From Caballeronia udeis (GTDB lineage Bacteria > Pseudomonadota > Gammaproteobacteria > Burkholderiales > Burkholderiaceae), in contig NZ_FCOK02000003.1 in the NCBI RefSeq assembly GCF_001544555.2, positions 213,298-277,297 on the forward strand: 64,000 nt of DNA, given 5' to 3'. Under the pieces are notes generated by a model, which saw only the letters and a list, made by a program, of their open reading frames with translations, had not been told where the DNA came from and made no database searches. A program made the position numbers and the translations under genes. Below, one piece after another: positions 55,796 to 64,000 of this stretch (positions are counted from its first letter, which is position 1; each line of letters begins with the position of its first letter).

Positions 55796-56359
55796 TCACG
55801 CGCGGGTGCTGCCAAGCAGATCGATGATCTCGCGGCTCGTGCCCGTCTCGCCCAGCCTTGGGAAGATCCGCGTGATGCTGTTGGTGTGGGCATCGGCGTT
55901 CATGTCGGTCATCGCGTCGGTAGCCAGCGTCACATTGAAGCCGTGCTCGTGGGCGTAGCGGGCCGTCGACTCCACCCCAATGCTGGTCGCCACGCCGGCG
56001 ATAACGACTTGCGTAACACTCAGCTTCTTCAGATGTTCATCGAGGTCGGTGTTCGTGAACGCGCCCCACGTGCGCTTCGTGACGATGTGATCGTCCGACT
56101 GCTGCTTCAGTTCGGGGACAAGGTCGGCCCAGTCGGCGGGAAGCCCAGAGAGACTACGGGCCTGCTCCGCGCGTCCCGGCGCGCCGCCGACGACGTTGAC
56201 GAGCACGACCGGCAAGCCGTGGCTGCGAAACGCGTCAAGCAACTCGCTGGCGTGCTTGACGACTTCATTGACGGGGTGCGCGGTGGGAAGCGCAACAATG
56301 CCCTTTTGCAAATCGATGACGACAAGGGCCGTTTTCGGGTCGAGCGTGGTGATTGCCAT
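55796..56359 (-). CDS. isochorismatase-family hydrolase without the usual active-site Cys
   Basis: Cysteine-hydrolase-fold protein of 187 residues. The Asp of the triad is in VVIDLQKGI and the Lys in VTKRTWGAFTNT, but the usual Cys position in the segment GVATSIGVESTARYA is Gly. True isochorismatases also work without a nucleophilic Cys, so it may still be an active hydrolase with a different mechanism. ATG 56359 has AAGGA upstream. It lies between marR and the MFS gene. Confidence 0.87.
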   Translation of the reverse strand: MAITTLDPKTALVVIDLQKGIVALPTAHPVNEVVKHASELLDAFRSHGLPVVLVNVVGGAPGRAEQARSLSGLPADWADLVPELKQQSDDHIVTKRTWGAFTNTDLDEHLKKLSVTQVVIAGVATSIGVESTARYAHEHGFNVTLATDAMTDMNADAHTNSITRIFPRLGETGTSREIIDLLGSTRA

Positions 56360-56465
56360 GGTGTTTTCCTTCATGCGAGGTGGACTGCGGCGCGGCCCGG
56401 AATAAGGCACGGCAACGGGAATAGCTGAGCCGATGGCACTGCTTCTGCCACGCGGCTTGGATCAA

Positions 56466-56930
56466 TCAGGAATCGACGAGCCGGTTGAGCAGCACCACGG
56501 TGGTCACAAGTTCCTGCTGCTCCGCGGGCGTGAGCTTGGTTCGAATGGCACGGAACAACCAGTCTTCCCGGGCTGCACGGCTCGCCTTGATCCATTCGCG
56601 GCAGGTGTCAGTGAGCGACAAAATGGTCTGACGTCCATCGGCTGGGTCCGGCGTGCCGATCACAAACCCGGCCGCCTCGAGAGCCGACACGGTGGCGCCC
56701 ATGGATTGCGGTCGCACACCTTCAGCCCGCGCGAGTGTGGTAACGGTCGCGGGACCCTCGCGCTCCAGCCGGCTAAGGGCTGACATCTGCGACAACGTGA
56801 ACTCTCCCAGACTCGCCTCTTCACGCAGCCGCCGCTTCAGTTTGCCCAGCACCACGCGCAACTCCCCCGCGACAGCATGCGCATGCGCGCCTTCCGGATC
56901 GATGGGTTCCATTTTGTCGTTCGTCTTCAT
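56466..56930 (-). CDS. MarR-family transcriptional regulator
   Basis: Winged helix regulator of 154 residues with EFTLSQMSALSRLEREGPAT, LARAEGVRPQSMGATVSAL (recognition helix) and the wing DPADGRQTILSLTD. MarR proteins repress adjacent transport or detoxification genes and are released by small aromatic ligands. First gene of the marR-isochorismatase-MFS set; likely autoregulated through the palindrome at 56958-56969. Confidence 0.92.
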   Translation of the reverse strand: MKTNDKMEPIDPEGAHAHAVAGELRVVLGKLKRRLREEASLGEFTLSQMSALSRLEREGPATVTTLARAEGVRPQSMGATVSALEAAGFVIGTPDPADGRQTILSLTDTCREWIKASRAAREDWLFRAIRTKLTPAEQQELVTTVVLLNRLVDS

Positions 56931-56957
56931 GTCGGTACGTTAGCAGATATGAAGGCA

Positions 56958-56969
56958 AACTACAAAGTT
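56958..56969 (-). promoter_or_regulatory. possible MarR operator
   Basis: AACT-ACAA-AGTT is a short inverted repeat in AT-rich DNA 28 bp upstream of the marR start. Typical MarR sites are longer, so this is tentative. Confidence 0.4.
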
Positions 56970-57135
56970 AAGCTTCGTATGTAGGCATCTGCATATTCCG
57001 ATTCAAGGATGTCCATTGAGAGTGGGCACGGGTTGATATCGGTAATTTTTTGTAACACTCGGTCGTCGATGACAGCCGTCTCATTAAGAAGCGCCGATGT
57101 ATTCTTCTTTCCCATTTATTAGGGAACGAAGATCC

Positions 57136-58365
57136 ATGACGATTTTCTTGCGCGCCATTCTCGTGTCGTGCGTCAGTACGATGCTGGTCGCCTGCGGCGG
57201 CGGCGGCAATTCGACGACGGCGGCGAGCCCCGGCTCGGCGGCACCGGCCACCGTGGCAGCAGGCGCCTCTGTGACCATGACCGCGAACGAGTCGGTGATG
57301 GTGCCTTCCGGCGCGATCATTACGTCGCCGAATGGCAGCGTCATCACCCTGAATGGATCATCGAACACAGTCTCCACACAAGCTGGCGCAACGGTGACCG
57401 TGCCAGCGAGCGCAACCGGCGCCGCGAACAACGTGGTCACGACCGGACAAACATCGAGCGCGACCGTCTCTGCCGCGCCGGTCACGATCACGGCTCTGGC
57501 GGGATCGGCGACGACCTTCGCCGGCTCTCCGTCGACACCTGCTATCCAGGACGGAACGGGCGCTGCCGCAATACTTCATGGCGGTGGATTTCTTGCCGTC
57601 GACAACAATGGCAACGTGATCTTCTCGGACGAAGGCGCACTCCGGAAAGTCACGCCGCAAGGGGTAGTGACAACCTTGTCCGCTTTGGCTCAGCCCTACG
57701 CATGGGACGGCGTTGCGATTGATTCAGCTAACGACATCTACGGCTCGGCCCCCAGCTTGACGCTCGCCTCCGTTTCGCCAGCATTGTTTGGTGCGTCGAT
57801 CTCCGAAATGACGGCTTCAGGAGCCTTGGCAAGTCCGTATCCGAACTGGGAGAGTTCCCCTTCCCCCAACGTTGCGTCTGGCGGACTTGTGTTCGACAGC
57901 AAGGGAAACCTGTTTTTAGCCGATGTAGTCAATAACCGGATCGTCAAGTTCACCCCACCGACCGGCTGGACTGTTTTTGCAGGCAATGGCACGGCTGGAA
58001 ACGCGGACGGAGCCGGGACTGCCGCGACGCTGACGATGACCTCCAACAATCTGGGGATCGATGCCAACGACAACCTTTATGTGAGAAGCCCCAGCGTATT
58101 CCGCAAGATAGCGCCTGATGGAACCGTGACGACAATCACGCCGCCCACACCAATGACGGGCGCGGGATTTACCGTCGATGCTGCAGGCGATATCTTTACC
58201 GTTGACATACAAACGATCTATCGCATGTCGGTCGGTGGCACAGTCACCGCGTATCCGTTCGCTGCGCCTTCGGGCTTCGTCACCTCCCTCGCGATCGACA
58301 AAAACAACAACCTGTATGCGGGTACCCAAGGACCGGGAGCGCAAATTCTCAAAATTTCGTTCTGA
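57136..58365 (+). CDS. NHL-type repeat lipoprotein
   Basis: Protein of 409 residues from ATG 57136 with a lipoprotein signal (FLRAILVSCVSTMLVACGGG; lipobox LVAC). After a Ser/Thr/Ala/Val-rich stretch (about 25-150) comes an NHL/six-bladed propeller-like part (about 160-409) with repeated segments such as GFLAVDNNGNVIF, GLVFDSKGNLFLADVVNNRI, NLGIDANDNLYVRS and SLAIDKNNNLYAG. Such proteins are surface or periplasmic binding or enzymatic propellers; no substrate can be named. An earlier in-frame ATG (57097) would spoil the lipoprotein signal. Stands alone. Confidence 0.83.
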   Translation: MTIFLRAILVSCVSTMLVACGGGGNSTTAASPGSAAPATVAAGASVTMTANESVMVPSGAIITSPNGSVITLNGSSNTVSTQAGATVTVPASATGAANNVVTTGQTSSATVSAAPVTITALAGSATTFAGSPSTPAIQDGTGAAAILHGGGFLAVDNNGNVIFSDEGALRKVTPQGVVTTLSALAQPYAWDGVAIDSANDIYGSAPSLTLASVSPALFGASISEMTASGALASPYPNWESSPSPNVASGGLVFDSKGNLFLADVVNNRIVKFTPPTGWTVFAGNGTAGNADGAGTAATLTMTSNNLGIDANDNLYVRSPSVFRKIAPDGTVTTITPPTPMTGAGFTVDAAGDIFTVDIQTIYRMSVGGTVTAYPFAAPSGFVTSLAIDKNNNLYAGTQGPGAQILKISF

Positions 58366-58702
58366 GCAATCACGACTGGCTACGCGCACCTGTCAAAACA
58401 GCGCGATAACTTTACGCAATCCTTGTTCTTTCACGATAAGAATATTTTCCAAAAGCTTCACGAAAGCATTACCGACTTTATGGTTGGTAATGGAGGATTG
58501 CTCAAGCAGAAGTGTTCTCCGTGAGTATCGTGTTTCGGGGCTTGCAAAGACCCGACATGACCAGAACCTGCGTTCACAGCCTTGCCCAGCGCATTCGGGT
58601 CTTTTTGCACGCGTTGTTTCCGTTTTTTTCAATTACTAACAACCACGTTTACCCCGACACGGGAGAATCATCCATCGAAAACTCGTTTAACGGGGAGAGC
58701 GA
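58366..58702. other. 337-bp gap without a supported gene
   Basis: AT-richer than the flanks. No supported reading frame, tRNA or clear terminator recognised. Confidence 0.5.
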
Positions 58703-58993
58703 ATGCACGCCATTCCACTCGACTATAACGATCATGTTTTGATGCCCCTCGCAGCCGGCGAGTGCGGCAGTTTTGCGTCAATGGTCATTGTCACGAAACC
58801 GAACGGTGCGCGCTGGGCGTCCGGCGTGCTGGGACATTTCGCGGAAGCGGACGACGCCTGCCGGTTTGCAATTGCATATGGAAAAGCAGAGGTCGACGGA
58901 CGGAGGCCTCCGCGAGCGGTGAAGCCGCCTGCAGCAACTGAAGACGGTGCGCCCCGCACCGCTCCACTGGGCGCTTCCGCATCCGCGCCATGA
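58703..58993 (+). CDS. small Burkholderiaceae-type hypothetical protein
   Basis: Protein of 96 residues with a good ribosome-binding site (GGGGAGAG) before ATG 58703. The first 65 residues (HVLMPLAAGECGSFASMVIV, GVLGHFAEADDACRFAIAYG) look conserved and compact; the tail is Pro/Ala-rich. It resembles small hypothetical proteins I know from Burkholderia but has no assigned function. No signal peptide. Confidence 0.65.
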   Translation: MHAIPLDYNDHVLMPLAAGECGSFASMVIVTKPNGARWASGVLGHFAEADDACRFAIAYGKAEVDGRRPPRAVKPPAATEDGAPRTAPLGASASAP

Positions 58994-59062
58994 CGGTTCG
59001 CTACTCTCTTCATCTTTGCCCACTGCGCGTTGCGAGTGGCCTTTTTGTTTTTTAGCGACGCA

Positions 59063-59233
59063 TTAATGCTTATGGTGCATCCAGCTCATGTGGTGGGCAT
59101 CGAGCCATTCACGCATACGCACCCATCCGCTGCCGTCTTCCGGGTGTTCGCGTCGATACCGGCGGCCCAATACAGCCGCAATCGCTATCAGGACCGCAAG
59201 GCCCACTACAAAACCGATCATCGACTCAGTCAT
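59063..59233 (-). CDS. small single-pass membrane protein of 56 residues
   Basis: Reads MTESMIGFVVGLAVLIAIAA followed by VLGRRYRREHPEDGSGWVRM and ends in a His/Met-rich SWMHHKH. One transmembrane helix (about 5-23), then a basic cytoplasmic part. A GGAGG ribosome-binding site lies 7 nt before the ATG. Below the length most gene callers use. Function unknown; the C-terminal His/Met cluster might bind metal, which is only inference. Confidence 0.7.
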   Translation of the reverse strand: MTESMIGFVVGLAVLIAIAAVLGRRYRREHPEDGSGWVRMREWLDAHHMSWMHHKH

Positions 59234-59365
59234 AGCCGCCTCCTTAATGCGTCACAGACTGCTTACATTTTAGGTCACGCAATTTGAAATGCGAACCTTT
59301 CAGTATGTAAGAACGATCTTTACTGGACGTCTGGAACTTGCTTTTTACGCGTCATCGAAAGATGC

Positions 59366-59392
59366 AAAAAAGCCCAGACAGGGGCGCTGGGC
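59366..59392 (-). terminator. terminator downstream of the DUF4148 gene
   Basis: GCCCAG (59372-59377) pairs with CTGGGC (59387-59392); the A-run at 59366-59371 is a U-run on the minus strand. The 150 bp between it and the DUF4148 stop hold no other gene. Confidence 0.7.
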
Positions 59393-59540
59393 AAGTCCAC
59401 CGGGATTAACCCGTTGGAGGAGGTGCGAATTCAGTTTTTATTCAGGCGGGCAAGCATTCTGCACGCTCGGGTTACGCTGCCGGACGACTCACGTTCGTGT
59501 TCGTCGCCGGCGTCTTTCGTACCGCGTGATGCTTATCTGA

Positions 59541-59861
59541 TTAATGGCCCATGTACACCGAGTGCACGCTGTCGCCGAATGACGATTGGACAGCGTTGCC
59601 GGAATCCGATGAACCGTTAGCCACGCCACCGTAGCTGCTGGTGCCGCCGTTTTGGGCTGCGACACGGGCTTCTGCGGCTTGAATGTTGGCTGGGTAGTCG
59701 TAATCGTTCGCAGTCGCCGGGTTGTAACCGGCCTTTTCAATCTGAATCAATTGCGCCTTCACTTCAGCACGGGTCAGCGGTTGTTGACTTGACTGAGCAA
59801 ACGACACGGCCGGGACGGCGAGCACTGCGGCAACTACAACGGCTTGAATGAGCGATTTCAT
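59541..59861 (-). CDS. DUF4148 exported protein
   Basis: Protein of 106 residues with a signal peptide (LIQAVVVAAVLAVPAVSFAQ) and a DUF4148 core PLTRAEVKAQLIQIEKAGYN, then a Gly/Ser-rich tail (SSYGGVANGSSDSG). DUF4148 proteins are numerous in Burkholderia and periplasmic; function unknown. ATG 59861 has a GGAGG ribosome-binding site; an upstream Met is not used by the family. Confidence 0.88.
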   Translation of the reverse strand: MKSLIQAVVVAAVLAVPAVSFAQSSQQPLTRAEVKAQLIQIEKAGYNPATANDYDYPANIQAAEARVAAQNGGTSSYGGVANGSSDSGNAVQSSFGDSVHSVYMGH

Positions 59862-60127
59862 GATACTTACCTCCGAATCTTGTTTTGCCGCGAACAACCT
59901 TGTTCGCGTTCAGTGTTTCCAGTGTAGGTAAGCCGTCTCTGAAAATTAAGCGCGATGCAAGCAAGAGATTATTGTCGTTTTAGGTGGAAACCCTAATCTA
60001 CGATTGGGGGCAGATTCCTGGTTCGGACAGCGTGTAATTTCCCGATACCAACTCGCGACACGCGACACAATTCCCGCTGAACAATGGCCCGGTCCCATCC
60101 CTCTAACCCGTAACAGGGAGAAAAATC

Positions 60128-60310
60128 ATGGTCAGGCTCTTACTTGTCGTGGGACTAGCGGTTGGCCTTTCGGGGTGTATCGTCGCGCCGCCTTATGGAT
60201 ATGCCCCCGCGCCGGGATATGGATATGCCTATGCGCCCGCGTATTACGCGGCGCCGACGGTTGGTGTGGGGATCGGGTTTGGTGGCGGCTGCTGCTGGCG
60301 TGGGAGGTGA
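60128..60310 (+). CDS. small Gly/Tyr/Pro-rich lipoprotein
   Basis: Protein of 60 residues with a lipoprotein signal (LLVVGLAVGLSGC, lipobox LSGC) and a mature part made of repeats of the type YGYAPAPGYGYAYAPAYY, ending CCWRGR. An AACAGGGAGAAA ribosome-binding site precedes the ATG. Such short YXXX lipoproteins are common in Burkholderia; function unknown. Confidence 0.75.
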   Translation: MVRLLLVVGLAVGLSGCIVAPPYGYAPAPGYGYAYAPAYYAAPTVGVGIGFGGGCCWRGR

Positions 60311-60868
60311 TAGCTTGACGGCTCGGTTTGCCGCGAGCGAGACCACCGTTTGGAGTAGACGTGGGCGGACACGTCGCCGTATGCAAGACGGCTGTCCCCG
60401 CTCCGATCAATGCTGCTCCATCTCTTCACGGCGCACACATGAAACTTCAGACGAGCATTCAGCACAGCATCAGCTTGCTCTTCATAACTAAGGTATCCGA
60501 AATAATGTATATGATTTTATCAAATCAACGGAGCCGTCTGCGCTCCTATAGCGGATCGTCCAAAGGATCCCCGTACGAATCAACTTAATGCGCCCGGCCC
60601 GGAAAAGATATTTCCTCTGCCTCACACAACTCGTCAAACGACATGCAAGGAAGTACTGCGCCGAGCTGGGAGAATCTGGGCGAATGCGAAGGCAGTCGAT
60701 CAGTTTCTGTGACGGGATCGCGGCGTCAGCCACACATGGAACGATCCGTAGCAACGCAATATTAGCGAGCGCGGCAACGTGCCGAGACGTTTGAAGAGAG
60801 CCGGGACGTCCCAACGCCATCTCAAAAAAATGCGAAACTTGGCCCTTCACTCCTTCAACCCTGTGCCC
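60311..60868. other. 558-bp stretch without a supported gene
   Basis: Several short frames overlap here on both strands without ribosome-binding sites or recognisable products. The AT-rich part near 60490-60540 may hold the promoter of the following dehydrogenase gene. Confidence 0.5.
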
Positions 60869-61801
60869 ATGCTCCCCACCGTCCTCGTCGTGGTCCCGCT
60901 TCGTCCTGAAAGCCAGACCACCATCACCAGTGCCTTCAACGTCATTACAGCCCTCGATCAACCCGCGCTCGATCAAGCCCTGACCAGCCATGCCGAAGAA
61001 ATCCGCGCGGTTCTGACAAACGGCACTATCGGCATCAATGCAGCGTCCGTCGCGAAACTGCCGAACCTCGAGCTGATCGGCGCGTTAGGCGCGGGCTACG
61101 AAAACATCGCGCGCGATGCGGCGCAAGCGCGCGGCATCACCGTGGTGAATGGCGCGGGTACCAACGACGACTGCGTCGCCGATCACGCCTTCGCGCTGCT
61201 GCTTGGCGTCGTCCGCCAGATCCCCGTGCTCGACCGCGCATGCCGCGCCGGCGTCTGGCGCGACGACCTGCCGTTCCAGCCGAACTTCTCGGGCAAAAAA
61301 CTGGGCGTAATCGGGCTGGGCAATATCGGCAGGAAGGTGGCTAAACGAGCGCAAGGCTTCGATATCAAGGTCGGTTATCACAATCGCCGCCCGCAACCGG
61401 ACTCGGCCTACACCTACTTCGATTCAGTCATCGCGCTGGCCGAATGGGCTGATTACCTCGTGGTCGCCACGCCAGGCGGCGCATCGACCAAACATCTGAT
61501 CGACGCCAACGTGCTCGCCGCACTCGGCTCAAAAGGCTATGTGGTGAACGTGTCGCGCGGCAGTGTTGTGGATACCGCTGCTCTGGCAGATGCCCTCGAC
61601 CGTGGTGTGATCGCCGGCGCGGGACTCGATGTCTACGAAGGCGAACCCGCGCCGCCGGCGTTGCTGACAGGCTCCGAGCGCGTCGTGCTGACGCCCCACG
61701 TGGGCGGGCGCTCGCCGGAAGCAGTGGCGGCCTCGGTGCAGATGTTCGTCGACAACGCCACTCGGCACTTCGCCGGCGAGGCCGTACTGACACCTGTTTG
61801 A
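60869..61801 (+). CDS. D-isomer 2-hydroxyacid dehydrogenase (GhrB-like)
   Basis: NAD(P)-dependent dehydrogenase of 310 residues with NAD motif KLGVIGLGNIGRKVAKRAQG, the Arg block VVNVSRGSVVDTAALADAL, Glu in LDVYEGEPAPP and His in VVLTPHVGGRSPEA. Likely reduces glyoxylate or hydroxypyruvate, the role of related family members; substrate inferred. The frame opens 30 codons earlier, and ATG 60830 is an alternative; neither start has a clear ribosome-binding site. Different from the dehydrogenase at 44975. Confidence 0.88.
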   Translation: MLPTVLVVVPLRPESQTTITSAFNVITALDQPALDQALTSHAEEIRAVLTNGTIGINAASVAKLPNLELIGALGAGYENIARDAAQARGITVVNGAGTNDDCVADHAFALLLGVVRQIPVLDRACRAGVWRDDLPFQPNFSGKKLGVIGLGNIGRKVAKRAQGFDIKVGYHNRRPQPDSAYTYFDSVIALAEWADYLVVATPGGASTKHLIDANVLAALGSKGYVVNVSRGSVVDTAALADALDRGVIAGAGLDVYEGEPAPPALLTGSERVVLTPHVGGRSPEAVAASVQMFVDNATRHFAGEAVLTPV

Positions 61802-61886
61802 AAGCTCCCGCGAGGGTGCCCGGCGAGCTTCGCCACGATCCCGTATCGTGTCGGACTATCGCCGATCACGCCTAATCCTAAAAACC

Positions 61887-63287
61887 GTGTCAGACCAGAC
61901 CACTCTTCCCGCCGATAGCCCTATGACCGCGCTCCAGCGTCGCGCCATGGCGGCAATCCTGCTCGCCGTTTCGCTCGCCACCCTCGATACGGCCATCGCG
62001 AATACCGCGCTCCCGGCGATCGCCGCCGATCTCCACGCAGCGCCTGCCGCGTCCGTCTGGATCATCAACGCTTATCAGCTCGCGATGGTCGCCACGCTGC
62101 TGCCGTTCGCGGCGCTGGGCGGCATCGTCGGACACAGGAAGATCTATCTGGGCGGGCTGATCCTGTTCCTCGTGGCGTCGCTGACATGCGCGCTGTCGTG
62201 GTCGCTGCCGTCGCTCACTGCGGCGCGGCTGTTGCAGGGTGTGGGTGCAAGTGCAGTGATGAGCGTGAACACGGCGCTGATCGGGTCAATCTATCCGCAT
62301 CACCGGCTTGGGCGCGGGCTTGGGCTGAATGCGCTCGTGGTGGGGATATCGTTCGCAATCGGGCCGACGATCGCATCGATCGTGCTCTCGCTCGGGCCCT
62401 GGCCCTGGCTGTTTGCCGTGAACCTGCCCGTGGGGCTGCTGGCGCTGATCATCGGCTGGCCGGCGTTGCCGCAGACGCCGCGCGCCAAGCACGGCTTCGA
62501 CCGCGTGGCGGCCGGACTGAACGTGATCACGTTCGCCGCGCTGGTGTTCGCGCTTGGCGAAGCGGCGCAGCGCGCGCCCACCCATATCGTGCTTATCGCG
62601 CTCGCGGTGACGGTGCTCGCGGGCGGGCTGATGCTGCGTCGGGAACGCGGTCATCCGGCGCCGATGCTTCCCGTCGATCTGTTCAAGCGCCCGATGTTCG
62701 CGTTATCGACGGCAACCGCCGTGTGCTCATTCGCCGCGCAAGGGCTGGCGTTCGTCTCGCTGCCGTTCTATTTCGAAAGCGTGCTCGGACGCAGCCAGGT
62801 GGAAACCGGCTTCCTGATGACGCCATGGTCGGTGATGGTGGCCTTGCTGGCGCCGGTCGCCGGGCGTTTATCGGATCGACATCAACCAGGGTTGCTCGGC
62901 GGCGTCGGGCTCGCGGTCATGTGCGCGGGCATGGCGTCGCTAGCGTTGATGCCGGCGCATCCCCATGTCCTCGATATCTGTATTCGTATGGGCATATGCG
63001 GCGCGGGGTTTGGATTCTTCCAATCGCCCAATCTGAAAGCGCTGATGGCAAGCGCGCCGCGCGAACGCAGCGGCGGCGCAAGCGGCGTGGTGGCAACCGC
63101 TCGGCTGATCGGCCAGGCGACTGGCGCAGCGCTGGTCGCGCTAAGCTTTGGCATTGCCGGGCATCACGGTCCGACGCTCGCGCTCGCGATTGGCGCCGGA
63201 TTCGCGGGCGTGGCCAGTATTGCAAGCGGCTTGCGCCTGATTACCCGCGATAAGCCCATCGAGTCGATGCAGACAGCGGAGAAGTAA
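61887..63287 (+). CDS. MFS drug-resistance transporter, DHA2 type
   Basis: Inner-membrane protein of about 466 residues with about 14 hydrophobic segments. The DHA2/EmrB-QacA features are SLATLDTAIANTALPAIAAD, the proton-antiport motif around AARLLQGVGASAVMSVNTAL and the GLGLNALVVGISFAIGPTIA block. Probably exports toxic compounds; substrate unknown. GTG 61887 is chosen; ATG 61923 or GTG 61848 are alternatives, as no ribosome-binding site decides. It follows the dehydrogenase gene by about 85 bp and could be co-transcribed. Confidence 0.88.
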   Translation: MSDQTTLPADSPMTALQRRAMAAILLAVSLATLDTAIANTALPAIAADLHAAPAASVWIINAYQLAMVATLLPFAALGGIVGHRKIYLGGLILFLVASLTCALSWSLPSLTAARLLQGVGASAVMSVNTALIGSIYPHHRLGRGLGLNALVVGISFAIGPTIASIVLSLGPWPWLFAVNLPVGLLALIIGWPALPQTPRAKHGFDRVAAGLNVITFAALVFALGEAAQRAPTHIVLIALAVTVLAGGLMLRRERGHPAPMLPVDLFKRPMFALSTATAVCSFAAQGLAFVSLPFYFESVLGRSQVETGFLMTPWSVMVALLAPVAGRLSDRHQPGLLGGVGLAVMCAGMASLALMPAHPHVLDICIRMGICGAGFGFFQSPNLKALMASAPRERSGGASGVVATARLIGQATGAALVALSFGIAGHHGPTLALAIGAGFAGVASIASGLRLITRDKPIESMQTAEK

Positions 63288-63294
63288 GCGGCGA

Positions 63295-63914
63295 TTAAGG
63301 TTCGTTGCCCATCAGCGCCGCTTTCGCCCGCGCCACGGGCTCAGCCCAGTCGCCGAGCGTGGTCTGCTTGAACAAACGCATGCCGGAATACCACGGGCTG
63401 TCGTCGCGATCGAGCATCCAGCGCCAGTCGTAACTCGCCGGCAGGAACACCCACACGGGCTTGCCAAGCGCACCCGCCAGATGGGCAACCGACGTATCCA
63501 CCGAGATCACCAGATCGAGTTGCTTGATCAGCGCGGCGGTATCGGCGAAATCGTGGATGTCGTCGGTCAGGTCGTGGGGCTTCAACGCGCAACCGGGCTG
63601 CGAAAGCTGGTTGCGTGCCGCCCCCTTCTGCAACGAAAACCACTCGGTGTTCGCCACCTCCGAGAACGGTGACCACGCGGCGAACGGCATGGAGTGGAAT
63701 TGGTCGTTGCCGAATGTCGGACTGCCCGCCCATACAATGCCAATTCTTCCTGCGAGCGCCCGCCAGTTTTTTCACGCGCGCCGGCCACGAGCCAATCCGC
63801 TTCGCGCTGACGCTCATATAGGGTGTGTCGGGTGGGGATGCCGGGAACAAGATGAGCCACCCGATGTGGAACGCTCATTGACGGCGTCCAGAAATCGTAT
63901 TCGTTGATCGGGCC
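63295..63914 (-). pseudogene. truncated, frameshifted glycosyltransferase-like gene
   Basis: Related to the C-terminal domain of the TPR glycosyltransferase at 3121. Pieces lie in three frames: GPINEYDFWTPSMSVPHRV (63914 to about 63830), DTPYMSVSAKRIGSWPARVK (about 63830-63745) and GIVWAGSPTFGNDQFHSMPF to the stop, which includes DLVISVDTSVAHLAGALGKP. Two frameshifts near 63830 and 63745 separate them. The N-terminal TPR half is absent, with a terminator-like hairpin lying at its place. A single extra A near 63745 restores the third frame. Confidence 0.8.
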
Positions 63915-63943
63915 ATGCCTAAGCCGTACTTTTCCCCATCAAT

Positions 63944-63984
63944 TAGCCGAAACCTCCGCTAGCATTGGGTTTCGGCTATTTTTA
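63944..63984 (+). terminator. plus-strand terminator near the window end
   Basis: TAGCCGAAACC (63944-63954) pairs perfectly with GGTTTCGGCTA (63968-63978), followed by TTTTT. It faces the plus strand, although the nearest plus-strand gene (the MFS pump) ends about 650 bp before it. Confidence 0.75.
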
Positions 63985-64000
63985 GGGTTTAGGTGTAGCC

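Noticed and set aside
60488..60991. 167-codon minus-strand frame before the second dehydrogenase gene
   Set aside because: It overlaps the start of a certain gene and has no ribosome-binding site or domain.

Overview
This 64 kb window is chromosomal DNA of a Burkholderiaceae member, most likely Paraburkholderia, Caballeronia or Burkholderia. The evidence is the gene order (hslU-regAB, argB, metX-metW, gatBAC-mreBCD-mrdA-rodA, ntrYX-rsmB-htpX, fmt-def-dprA-topB), the high GC content and the protein types (MetX/MetW, RegB with GGATNPF, DUF4148, a Cys-rich CWC protein). The genus cannot be fixed from this window alone.

Layout. 1-5.2 kb: the 3' end of hslU, a RegB/RegA redox two-component pair, a TPR glycosyltransferase-like gene and a Cys-rich CWC protein. 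5.4-11.4 kb: argB, a HAD nucleotidase, a SAM-II type riboswitch leading into metX-metW, an AmpG-like transporter and an M48 peptidase. 11.4-23.6 kb: xth and ppk2; gatCAB on the minus strand, divergent from the rod-shape operon mreBCD-mrdA-rodA. 23.6-27.4 kb: a Sel1-repeat protein, an HpcH aldolase, queD/queE/queC (7-deazaguanine/queuosine pathway) and tRNA-Phe. 27.5-36.2 kb: an NtrY/NtrX-like pair, a DUF4390 protein, rsmB, htpX, a LysE exporter, fmt and def. 36.4-41.1 kb: a broken dprA, a thioredoxin-like gene and topB. 41.2-48.1 kb: a LysR regulator, pckG, a 2-hydroxyacid dehydrogenase, OsmC, a patatin, a thioesterase and tRNA-Lys.

48.1-54.4 kb is an accessory segment directly behind tRNA-Lys. 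It holds an AlbA_2/Schlafen-type putative DNA-binding ATPase gene, a frameshifted 3' remnant of a BrxL-like (Lon-related, BREX) gene, two vapBC toxin-antitoxin pairs with palindromic operators, an XRE repressor, and divergent from it a tandem pair of unknown paralogous proteins, the first frameshifted. A 10-bp copy of the tRNA-Lys T-arm lies just past the ATPase gene. No integrase or transposase is visible. This is the best candidate for a little-described or decayed defence/mobile segment.

54.4-64 kb: a MarR-isochorismatase-MFS operon, a large NHL-type lipoprotein, several small Burkholderiaceae-type proteins, a second 2-hydroxyacid dehydrogenase, a DHA2-type MFS pump and, at the end, a truncated, multiply frameshifted glycosyltransferase pseudogene related to the gene at 3.1 kb. 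Four broken genes in 64 kb (dprA, the BrxL remnant, the first paralogue, the glycosyltransferase) indicate ongoing decay or, for single-base shifts, possible sequence error. No rRNA, CRISPR array or intact insertion sequence was found.
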